Source of the DNA: Streptosporangium pseudovulgare
Lineage (GTDB): Bacteria > Actinomycetota > Actinomycetes > Streptosporangiales > Streptosporangiaceae
Length of the DNA: 64,000 nucleotides
Assembly (NCBI RefSeq): GCF_014648055.1
Contig: NZ_BMQJ01000010.1
Coordinates: forward strand, 124,001 to 188,000
Direction of reading: 5' to 3'
A program made the position numbers and the translations under genes. Positions 32,445 to 39,795 of the stretch are shown here, in pieces. Each line of letters begins with the position of its first letter. The first letter of the stretch is position 1. The notes beneath the pieces are model-generated. The model did no database searches. It was not told the origin of the DNA and saw nothing but the letters and a program-made list of their open reading frames with translations.

Positions 32445-34601
32445 ATGCGGCGGGACGTCCAGGTGACCGCTGCCGACATCGCGCGGCTGGCCGGGGTGGG
32501 CCGGGCGGCGGTGAGCAACTGGCGGCGCCGGTTCGCCGACTTCCCGCAACCCGTTGGCGGTACGGCCACCAGCCCCGCCTTCTCCCTGGCGGAGGTCCGC
32601 GCCTGGCTGCTCTCACCCGGCTCGCCCGGTTCCTCCGGCCATGACCGGGAGCTGCCGTCCGACGAGTGGCTCTGGCAGGATCTGCGGGCCGTCGCCGATG
32701 ACGACGACCTCGCCGACCTGATCGCCGATCTCGGCGCGTTCCTCGTCTACACGCACCGCCGCGCCCGCGACTGGGCGGAGCTCGCGGCCGGCGACGACGC
32801 GGCGGTCGCCGCCACTCTGCCCGAGAGGGTCCGCGAGGTCATGCCGGTCTTCCCCGCCGTCCTGCCCCCGGACCAGGTGCCGCTGGTCCGTGCCGTCGCC
32901 CGGCTCGGCACCGAGCGCGGCGCATCCGGAGCCTTCGAGTTCCTGTGCGAACGCTACTTCGAGACGCACTCCCGGCGGCTCCACCCCACCCCGCGCGAGA
33001 TCACCGAGCTGAGCCTGGAACTGGCCGGTCTCGGCGCAGAGGTGCCGACCGGTCCCCGGGTCCCCGGTGACGCCGGACAAGAACCGGCCGGTTCGCGGGT
33101 CCGCGGCGTCCCCGGCCCGGAGTCGCCGGATCGGCGGGTCCGCAGTGTCCTCGATCCGGTCTGCGGCGCCGGCGACCACCTCCTCGCGGCGCTGGACCGC
33201 TCATCCGCCGTCCGCGTCATGGGTCAGGAGGCCGACCCGGCCGTCGCCAGGCTCACCGCCGTACGGCTCGCCCTGCGTGGTGACGACACCGACGTCCGTA
33301 CCGGAGACTCCCTGCGCGCCGACGCCTTCCCCGGCGAGACCGCCGACGCGGTGGTGTGCAACCCGCCGTTCAACGACCGCGCCTGGGGCTACGAGGAGCT
33401 GGCCTCCGACCCGCGCTGGGAGTACGGCCTGCCGCCCCGGATGGAGTCCGAGCTCGCCTGGGTCCAGCACGCACTGGCCCACCTGCGGCCGGACGGCGTC
33501 GCCGTACTGCTGATGCCGCCGGCCGTGGGCAACCGCAGGTCCGGCCGTCGCATCCGCGGTCAGTTGCTGCGCCGCGGCGCGCTGCGCGCCGTCATCGGGC
33601 TGCCCACCGGAGCCGTCCCCAACGTCGCGGTCGCCCTGAACCTGTGGGTGCTGCGCAGGCCCGCCGAACCCCGCACCCCCGGCCACGTCCTGATGGCCGA
33701 CACCTCGGGCCGACCTGAGGACTACGCCGAGGCGGCCGTCGCGGCCTGGCGGCGGTTCGACGCCGGGGAGGAACTGGACGAGCCCGGGGTGAGCCGCGCG
33801 GTCCCGGTCATCGACCTGCTGGACGACGAGATCGACCTGACCCCCGCCCGCCACCTGTCCACCGCCGCGCACCTGCCGCCCGAGCGGGTCACCGGGACCC
33901 GTGACCGCCTCGCCGACCTGCTGCGCACCGTCGCCGAACTGGTCCCCGCCGTCCGGACCGAACCGCGTGACCTGCCGCTCGTGCCGCTGTCGGAACTCCT
34001 GCGGCGCGGCATGCTCACCCTCCACCAGCAGTCGCCCGTCCGCCCCGGCGAGGAGACCGAGGTGGCCGACGGCTCCGCCGTGCTGACCGCCGAGGACGTG
34101 GTGCTGGACCGGCCGCCCTCCGGCCGGACCCCTGGCCACGCGGTGCGGCGGGAGATCCTGACCCGGCCGGGCGACGTCGCGGTGCCCCAGATCGTCCGCG
34201 TCCCCGTCGCCCGGGTCCTCACCCGGGGCGGCTCCGTACTCGGCACCCAGCTTCACCTGCTGCGGCCCGACCCCGAGGTGCTGGACGCCGACTTCCTGGC
34301 CGGCTTCCTGAGCGGCCCGGCCAACCTCCGCCACTACGGCCCGGCGTCCAACACCGGCATCCGCGTGGACGTCCGCCGGGCCGAGGTGCCGCTGCTGCCC
34401 ATCGAGGAACAGCGCGCGTACGGCGAGGCGTTCCGGCGGCTGGCCTCCTTCTCCGCCGCGCTGCGGGAGACGGCCGAACTGGGAGAGAATCTGATCCGGC
34501 TGACCGCCGACGGGCTCACCCACGGCGGCCTCCGGCCGCCCGCCGATGACAACTCGTCCGGCCCCCCGCACGACGTGAAGAAGGAGAGCCGTGAGCGGTA
34601 A
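32445..34601 (+). CDS. HTH-N6-adenine DNA methylase with fused specificity-like tail
   Basis: A 718-residue type I-like N6-adenine methyltransferase. An N-terminal MerR-like helix-turn-helix (ITADIARLAG-type, VTAADIARLAGVGRAAVSNW), a helical HsdM-N-like part, then the SAM motif LDPVCGAGD (near 235) and catalytic NPPF (near 305). The last 200 residues (LPLVPLSELLRRGML ... RRAEVPLLPIEEQRAYGEAF) resemble an HsdS half-subunit, ending in the conserved IPLPPxEEQ-type helix. A Pro/Arg-rich insert (205-232) precedes the SAM motif. Overlaps hsdM by 11 bases, giving two methylases in one locus. Confidence 0.88.
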   Translation: MRRDVQVTAADIARLAGVGRAAVSNWRRRFADFPQPVGGTATSPAFSLAEVRAWLLSPGSPGSSGHDRELPSDEWLWQDLRAVADDDDLADLIADLGAFLVYTHRRARDWAELAAGDDAAVAATLPERVREVMPVFPAVLPPDQVPLVRAVARLGTERGASGAFEFLCERYFETHSRRLHPTPREITELSLELAGLGAEVPTGPRVPGDAGQEPAGSRVRGVPGPESPDRRVRSVLDPVCGAGDHLLAALDRSSAVRVMGQEADPAVARLTAVRLALRGDDTDVRTGDSLRADAFPGETADAVVCNPPFNDRAWGYEELASDPRWEYGLPPRMESELAWVQHALAHLRPDGVAVLLMPPAVGNRRSGRRIRGQLLRRGALRAVIGLPTGAVPNVAVALNLWVLRRPAEPRTPGHVLMADTSGRPEDYAEAAVAAWRRFDAGEELDEPGVSRAVPVIDLLDDEIDLTPARHLSTAAHLPPERVTGTRDRLADLLRTVAELVPAVRTEPRDLPLVPLSELLRRGMLTLHQQSPVRPGEETEVADGSAVLTAEDVVLDRPPSGRTPGHAVRREILTRPGDVAVPQIVRVPVARVLTRGGSVLGTQLHLLRPDPEVLDADFLAGFLSGPANLRHYGPASNTGIRVDVRRAEVPLLPIEEQRAYGEAFRRLASFSAALRETAELGENLIRLTADGLTHGGLRPPADDNSSGPPHDVKKESRER

Positions 34602-36609
34602 CCACCAGAGGTACGCGGACTTCATCTGGTCGGTCGCCGACCTGCTGCGCGGCGACTACCGCCAGTCGGAGTACGGCAAGGTCATCCTGCCCTTCACCCT
34701 GCTGCGCCGCATCGACTGCGTGCTCGCCCCCACCAAGCAGGCGGTCCTGGCCAGAGCCGGGGAGTTGGAGGACCGGGGCCTGCCGGAGCAGGCGGTGGAC
34801 CGGATGCTGCGTGATGTGGCCGGGGCGAGCTTCTACAACCGCAGCCCCCTCGACTTCGGCAGGTTCGTCGGCGACGCCGAGAACGTCGCGCGGAACCTCC
34901 GCGCCTACATCGGCGGGTTCTCCGGCGGCGCCGCCGAGGTGCTGGAGAGGTACCGCTTCGACGAGCAGATCACCCGCCTCGACGAGGCCGGGCTGCTCTA
35001 CCTCGTGACCGGCAAGTTCGCTGAGATCGACCTGCACCCGGACGTCGTCGACAACCACCAGATGGGTTACATCTTCGAGGAGCTCATCCGGAGGTTCTCC
35101 GAGATCTCCAACGAGACCGCGGGAGAGCACTTCACCCCCCGCGAGGTCATCAAGCTGATGGTCAACCTCCTCATGGCCCCCGACGACGCGGACATCATGA
35201 CGCCGGGCATCGTCCGCACGATCTACGACCCGGCCTGCGGCACCGGCGGCATCCTGTCGGCGGCCGAGGAGCACATCACCCGTTACAACACCCACGCCAC
35301 GGTGAAGGTCCACGGCCAGGAGCTCAACCCCGAGTCGTGGGCCATCTGCCGCTCCGACATGATGCTCAAGGGCCAGGACCCCTCCCAGATCATCCTCGGC
35401 AACTCCTTCGTCCACCGCGGCCACGCCGACAAGAGGTTCGACTACCTCATGGCCAACCCGCCGTTCGGCGTGGAATGGAAGAAGGTGCAGAGGCAGGTCG
35501 AGGACGAGGCCCGCGACCTCGGCTGGGCCGGCCGGTTCGGCGCGGGGACACCCCGGATCAACGACGGCTCGTTCCTCTTCCTCCAGCACATGATCTCCCA
35601 CATGAAGCCGGTCGACCAGGGCGGCTCCCGCATCGCGATCGTCTTCAACGGCTCCCCGCTGTTCACCGGCGCGGCCGGCTCGGGGGAGTCGGAGATCCGC
35701 CGCTGGATCCTGGAGAACGACTGGCTGGAAGCCATCGTCGCCCTGCCCGACCAGCTCTTCTACAACACCGGCATCTCCACCTACTTCTGGATCCTGTCCA
35801 ACCGCAAGGCTCCCGCCCTGAAGGACAAGGTGATCCTGCTGGACGCCCGGGAGTGCTGGACGAAGATGCGCAAGTCCCTCGGCGACAAGCGCAAGATGAT
35901 CCCCGACGAGCGGATCGACGAGCTGACCGCGATCTACAAGGACGCCCTCGCCATCGCGGCCGACGCCGACCACGAGCACCACGCCAAGGTGAAGATCTTC
36001 CCGCGCCACGCCTTCGGCTACCAGCGCGTCACCGTCGAACGCCCGCTCCGCCAGCGCTTCGAGGTCACCGATGCGACCGCCGACGCGGTCGCCGAGGCCA
36101 AGGCCGTCGCCAGGTTCGACCACCGCGACGCGCTGCTCGCCGCCCTGCGCTCCCTGTCCGGTACGGCATGCGGCACCAAACTGGAGTTCGCCGGCAAACT
36201 GGACGCCGCCCTCGCCGAGCACGGCCTGAGCAAGCTCCCCGCCCCGGTGGAGAAGGCGGTCTGGGCCGAGGTCGCGGTCAGCGACCCCGAGGGCCAGCTC
36301 CAGACCGACCGGAAGAACAACCCGCTGCCCGATCCGGATCTGCGGGACAACGAGAACGTGCCGCTGACGTCGATGAACTCCACCCCGGCGGAGCGGGAGG
36401 CGGAGATCGAGGAGTACCTGCGCCGCGAGGTGCTGCCGCACGTGCCGGACGCGTGGGTGGACCACTCGAAGACGAAGCTGGGGTTCGAGATCCCGTTCAC
36501 CCGGCACTTCTACGTGTACACGCCGCCGCGGCCGTTGGAGGAGATCGACGCGGAGCTTCGCGAGCTGGAGGCCGAGATCCAGAAGCTCTTGGGTGAGGTG
36601 ACTCGATGA
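34591..36609 (+). CDS. hsdM: Type I restriction-modification methyltransferase subunit
   Basis: A 672-residue HsdM. The N-terminal helical domain (YADFIWSVADLLRGDYRQSE, GKVILPFTLLRRID) is followed by SAM motif DPACGTGGIL (near 212) and catalytic NPPFGVEW (near 289). The C-terminal 60 residues form a coiled coil (LEEIDAELRELEAEIQKL). Works with HsdS to methylate adenine in a bipartite site and with HsdR to cut unmodified DNA. GTG 34591 overlaps the previous gene; its stop overlaps hsdS by 4 bases. Confidence 0.95.
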   Translation: MSGNHQRYADFIWSVADLLRGDYRQSEYGKVILPFTLLRRIDCVLAPTKQAVLARAGELEDRGLPEQAVDRMLRDVAGASFYNRSPLDFGRFVGDAENVARNLRAYIGGFSGGAAEVLERYRFDEQITRLDEAGLLYLVTGKFAEIDLHPDVVDNHQMGYIFEELIRRFSEISNETAGEHFTPREVIKLMVNLLMAPDDADIMTPGIVRTIYDPACGTGGILSAAEEHITRYNTHATVKVHGQELNPESWAICRSDMMLKGQDPSQIILGNSFVHRGHADKRFDYLMANPPFGVEWKKVQRQVEDEARDLGWAGRFGAGTPRINDGSFLFLQHMISHMKPVDQGGSRIAIVFNGSPLFTGAAGSGESEIRRWILENDWLEAIVALPDQLFYNTGISTYFWILSNRKAPALKDKVILLDARECWTKMRKSLGDKRKMIPDERIDELTAIYKDALAIAADADHEHHAKVKIFPRHAFGYQRVTVERPLRQRFEVTDATADAVAEAKAVARFDHRDALLAALRSLSGTACGTKLEFAGKLDAALAEHGLSKLPAPVEKAVWAEVAVSDPEGQLQTDRKNNPLPDPDLRDNENVPLTSMNSTPAEREAEIEEYLRREVLPHVPDAWVDHSKTKLGFEIPFTRHFYVYTPPRPLEEIDAELRELEAEIQKLLGEVTR

Positions 36610-37904
36610 GCGGCGCAGACCTGGCCCCGTGGCTCGCCCGGTCGAAATGGCCTACCGTCCCGATCAGGTACGTCGCCAAACTGGGCACGGGCCACACTCC
36701 GAGTCGCCAGCACCCGGAGTACTGGGAAGACTGCACCATCCCCTGGATCACCCTGGCCGACGTCTGGCAGCTCCGGGACGGAACGCGCGACACCGTCGTG
36801 GAGACCAAGGAGAAGATCAGCCGCCTCGGCCTCGCCAACTCGGCGGCGGTTCTCCACCCGGCGGGAACGGTCATCCTCTCCCGCACGGCGTCGGTCGGCT
36901 TCTCAGCGATCATGGGCCAGGACATGGCGACCAGCCAAGATTTCGCCACCTGGATCTGCGGCCCGAAGATCGAGCCGCGTTACCTGCTGCATGCTCTGAG
37001 GGCGATGGCGCCCGACCTTCGCAGGGTTGCGGCGGGGTCAACGCATAAGACGATCTATATGCCGGACATTGAGCAGTTGAGGATTCCTCTGCCCTCGGTT
37101 GAGGAGCAGCGTCGCATCGTTGATTTTCTTGGTGTCGAGATACCCCGCATCCAGCGAATTTTGAGCGCTCGTAGGCGCCAGATCGATCTAATCGAAGAAA
37201 GGTGCCTTGCTAGGGCATTCGACGCGATTCGCGGATTCGAGTATGCGGGCGATCGGGTGGATAGCGGTCTTTCCTGGCTAGGGGATATTCCGAAGTCATG
37301 GCCTGTGATGGCTGTGTCTAGTCAATTCGACGTGCAGCTGGGGAAAATGCTTAACCAGGATCGCGTGAGAGGAAGTCACCTTAAGCCTTACCTTCGTGTC
37401 GCCAACGTTCAATGGGATGAGATAGAAACGGACGATCTCCTTCTTATGGATTTTCCGCTGTCTGAGCGCCGGCGATACGAGGTGCTTCCGGGTGATCTCC
37501 TTATTTGCGAAGGGGGAAGCTATCCTGGCCGGGCGGCGGTCTGGGATGGGCGAATTCCTGAAATTTATTATCAGAAGGCGCTTCACCGTGCTAGATCCTA
37601 TGGGCGCAGCTCGGTTCGCTGGCTTTACTACTGTCTTCGTGTGGCGCGATCCATGAGCGTATTTGAGGTTGAAGGAAATGCGACAACGATGACTCACCTT
37701 ACGGGTGATCAGCTTGCTGCGCATAGGTTTCCTTTTCCCGACAGGAGCGTTCAGGATGAAATCCTTGAGGGGCTCGAAATTTCAGTAGAAAAAGATAAAA
37801 GGCTGGTACGCGCGCTGGAGCATCAACTTCACTTAATTGATGAGCGTAAGCAGTCGCTGATCACGGCGGCGGTCACGGGGCAGGTCGACGTCACGGCATC
37901 GTAA
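36606..37904 (+). CDS. hsdS: Type I restriction-modification specificity subunit
   Basis: A 432-residue HsdS with two target-recognition domains, each ending in a conserved helix: TRD1 about 15-155 (VAKLGTGHTPSRQHPEYW ... IPLPSVEEQRRIVDFL) and TRD2 about 215-390 (WLGDIPKSWPVMAVSSQF ... FPFPDRSVQDEIL). Start ATGA overlaps hsdM. From about 37050 to 37830 base composition drops to roughly half GC, with TTA, ATA and AGA-type codons, unlike TRD1 and hsdM. This suggests that TRD2 was acquired separately, changing the recognised half-site. Confidence 0.93.
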   Translation: MSGADLAPWLARSKWPTVPIRYVAKLGTGHTPSRQHPEYWEDCTIPWITLADVWQLRDGTRDTVVETKEKISRLGLANSAAVLHPAGTVILSRTASVGFSAIMGQDMATSQDFATWICGPKIEPRYLLHALRAMAPDLRRVAAGSTHKTIYMPDIEQLRIPLPSVEEQRRIVDFLGVEIPRIQRILSARRRQIDLIEERCLARAFDAIRGFEYAGDRVDSGLSWLGDIPKSWPVMAVSSQFDVQLGKMLNQDRVRGSHLKPYLRVANVQWDEIETDDLLLMDFPLSERRRYEVLPGDLLICEGGSYPGRAAVWDGRIPEIYYQKALHRARSYGRSSVRWLYYCLRVARSMSVFEVEGNATTMTHLTGDQLAAHRFPFPDRSVQDEILEGLEISVEKDKRLVRALEHQLHLIDERKQSLITAAVTGQVDVTAS

Positions 37905-38063
37905 GAGGCCACGGTCTGGGCGACGCTCTTCTGCATCCAAGAGGCGGGCTTGTGAGCCTTGGGGCGCCTCTCGCTGAAGTGAAAAAATGCAGAGTTTGGT
38001 GTGCGCTGAAGTCCGGCAATTGCTGCACGTCCTGATGGTTCGCTCCGAGCGCTTCGTCTTTCT

Positions 38064-38180
38064 CGGAATGAATATGTTCAGCACGCTGAATCTCAGTTAC
38101 CTTTAGTGTCCGATCGGTTGCGACCGGCGAGCGCTGGTTTATCGGCGCTGTCCTTGAAGTCCGGCAAGGAGGGCGAAATG
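38064..38180. repeat. Regulatory segment, copy 1 (upstream of XRE gene)
   Basis: From CGGAATGAAT to the XRE start this 117-base stretch aligns to 42434-42549. Shared blocks include CGGAATG-AT--GTTCAGC, CGGTTGCGA-CGGCGAGCG and GTCCTTGAA-TCCGGCAAG-AGGGC, in the same spacing to within one base. Here it precedes the XRE/DUF397 pair; a degenerate trace of the divergent ATPase start (ATTCCGAG) remains on the minus strand. Confidence 0.8.
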
Positions 38181-38957
38181 GCCAACATCTACACCCCTCA
38201 GGCGATCTGGGGCCGGGAGCTTCGTCATTACCGCAAGGGGGCGGGCCTCACCCAGGGACAGCTCGCCCAGAAGGTCCACTTCAGTGAGTCACTGATCAGC
38301 GGAGTGGAGACCGGCCAGCTCCCCGCCAGCCCGGAGTTCGCCGAAACCTGCGACAAGGTCCTCAACACGGGCGGAGCCCTCCACCGTCTCCTCGACTGGC
38401 GGAAAGGCCAGATCTTCCCCTCGTGGTTCGGCCCCTGGAGGGAGAAGGAGCAGGAAGCCATCGCCCTCCGGACTTATCAGCCGCTCGTATTCCCCGGCCT
38501 GCTCCAGACGGAGGCGTACGCCCGCGTATTGCTGCGCGGGAACGAGGCGGCGGTGGAGGCCCGCATGGACCGGCAGGCCATCCTCAGCCGGCAGAGCCCG
38601 CGTCCGCCGTCCTTCCGGTGTGTGATCGATGAGGCGATGCTCTACCGCTCGGTCGGCGGGCCGGAGGTGATGCGAGAGCAACTGGAACGCCTCATGTCGA
38701 TGACCGGCGAGCGCCTCAGCGTTCAGGTGATCCCGAACGGCATGCACTCGGGCTTGATGGGTGGCTTCGCAATCGCCACCCTGGAGACGGGCCGCGACGT
38801 GCTGTACGTGGAGACGGCCGTGCGCGGTATCACCACGAACGATCCCGAGGACGTCACTGTGGCCCTGGAGCGTTTCGACGCCATCCGGAGCGAGGCGCTA
38901 CCGATCAACATGTCTATCGATCTCATCAAGAAGGCGGTAGTCGAGAAATGGACCTGA
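38178..38957 (+). CDS. XRE-family regulator with DUF5753 domain
   Basis: A 259-residue actinobacterial regulator: N-terminal Cro/C1 helix-turn-helix (RKGAGLTQGQLAQKVHFSES, about 22-41) and a C-terminal DUF5753 sensing domain (FPGLLQTEAYAR ... QVIPNGMHSGLMGGF). This is the large BldB/WhiJ-associated paralogue class that nearly always pairs with DUF397. ATG 38178 with GGAGGGCG upstream. Next gene overlaps by 10 bases. It sits downstream of hsdS and may be an inserted module. Confidence 0.92.
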   Translation: MANIYTPQAIWGRELRHYRKGAGLTQGQLAQKVHFSESLISGVETGQLPASPEFAETCDKVLNTGGALHRLLDWRKGQIFPSWFGPWREKEQEAIALRTYQPLVFPGLLQTEAYARVLLRGNEAAVEARMDRQAILSRQSPRPPSFRCVIDEAMLYRSVGGPEVMREQLERLMSMTGERLSVQVIPNGMHSGLMGGFAIATLETGRDVLYVETAVRGITTNDPEDVTVALERFDAIRSEALPINMSIDLIKKAVVEKWT

Positions 38958-39187
38958 GCAACGCCAGGTGGGTCAAGTCAAGCTTCTCCGGAGACAATGG
39001 CGGAGACTGCGTTGAGGTCGTGGAGTTGACGAGCATCAGCGACGGCCCCGGTCACAAGGATGGGCACCCCGACCTGATCGCCGTACGCGACTCCAAGGAC
39101 CCCGACGGCCCCAAGCTGTTCTTCACCCCCGCCGAGTGGGACGCCTTCCTCAACGGCGCCAAGGCCGGCGAGTTCGACCGCCACTGA
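38948..39187 (+). CDS. DUF397 protein
   Basis: A 79-residue acidic protein with the DUF397 signature: ARWVKSSFSGDNGGDCVEV, then IAVRDSKDPDGPKLFFTPAEW. It is the usual partner of the XRE/DUF5753 regulator, thought to modulate it in development or antibiotic control. Overlaps the regulator by 10 bases. Confidence 0.93.
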   Translation: MDLSNARWVKSSFSGDNGGDCVEVVELTSISDGPGHKDGHPDLIAVRDSKDPDGPKLFFTPAEWDAFLNGAKAGEFDRH

Positions 39188-39208
39188 CCCGCTCTGGCCC
39201 TCCCGAGT

Positions 39209-39243
39209 CGTCGGCCGCCGAGTCACTCCCTCGGCGGCCGACG
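39209..39243. terminator. Strong hairpin terminator after DUF397
   Basis: A perfect 14-bp stem, CGTCGGCCGCCGAG (39209-39222) and CTCGGCGGCCGACG (39230-39243), around a 7-base loop, 22 bases past the DUF397 stop. Confidence 0.85.
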
Positions 39244-39250
39244 GGTCAAG

Positions 39251-39545
39251 GCTTCACCATCGAACGGATCTCCCTACTGCGACGCTCGTCAACCTGTTGG
39301 ATCACCAGTCGCGAGTGGAGGCCCCTGAACGGGTCGGCCGCGGGCCGCGCATGGATTGTCTGCCTGAGGTGGGGTGGCTACGTTGTATCCGCGCATTGAC
39401 CGGAGCATTTAGCCTTTTCCGCCCTTCCTGGGTGGATGGCCGGTCACAGCATGATTGAGGATCCGGCGTTCGCCTGATGACATAGAGAAGCTCTGGTAGA
39501 CGAGTTGATTGCCATAATCACATCCATCACAATCAGGAGCTCCTG
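39251..39545. other. Gene-free gap within the island
   Basis: About 300 bases with no ORF of convincing codon use. Its base composition is lower in GC toward 39480-39540 (TTGATTGCCATAATCACATC), which may be the outer end of the transposable element whose fragment follows. Confidence 0.5.
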
Positions 39546-39728
39546 GTGCTGTTCTGCCGTGCTGCGGTCGATATGTCACGTTCCACGCTGAACTGCATGG
39601 CCGGAATCATCCGATGGCACCACACGACGGTCGGCACCCCTGGCGGCGGCTGAACCCCGGGCAGCAGGCCCTGCTCGTGTCCGTCCACCTGCGTAAGGGT
39701 GAGACGTCCGTCGGCTTCGGCGTCACTA
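39546..39728 (+). pseudogene. 5' fragment of an IS5-like transposase, frameshifted
   Basis: Read from GTG 39546, the product starts LFCRAAVDMSRSTLNCMAGI; after a one-base deletion in the C-run near 39639 it continues in another frame as PWRRLNPGQQALLVSVHLRK and GETSVGFGVTT. Those blocks match the helix-turn-helix start of actinobacterial IS5/DDE_Tnp_4 transposases. Similarity stops near 39728; no DDE catalytic part remains. It directly abuts the AIPR gene, so the element probably inserted or recombined here and was truncated. Confidence 0.7.
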
Positions 39729-39795
39729 CGAGGCCGCACGAGGATGCAAAAGGTTCAATCATGTCGAAGAAGTGAAACTTTCCGTGGAGGCCACG

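Noticed and set aside
30537-32549. A 670-codon open frame on the minus strand across the secreted protein and RNase H-like genes
   Set aside because: It is out of frame with two well-supported genes, is Arg/Pro/Gly-rich as expected from GC-rich antisense reading, and has no domain.
34516-36507. A 663-codon minus-strand frame opposite hsdM
   Set aside because: It mirrors hsdM codons exactly and shows no motif; long antisense frames are common at this GC content.
38178-39187. XRE/DUF397 pair as a toxin-antitoxin module
   Set aside because: The proteins match the DUF5753 regulator/DUF397 developmental class, with no toxin fold.
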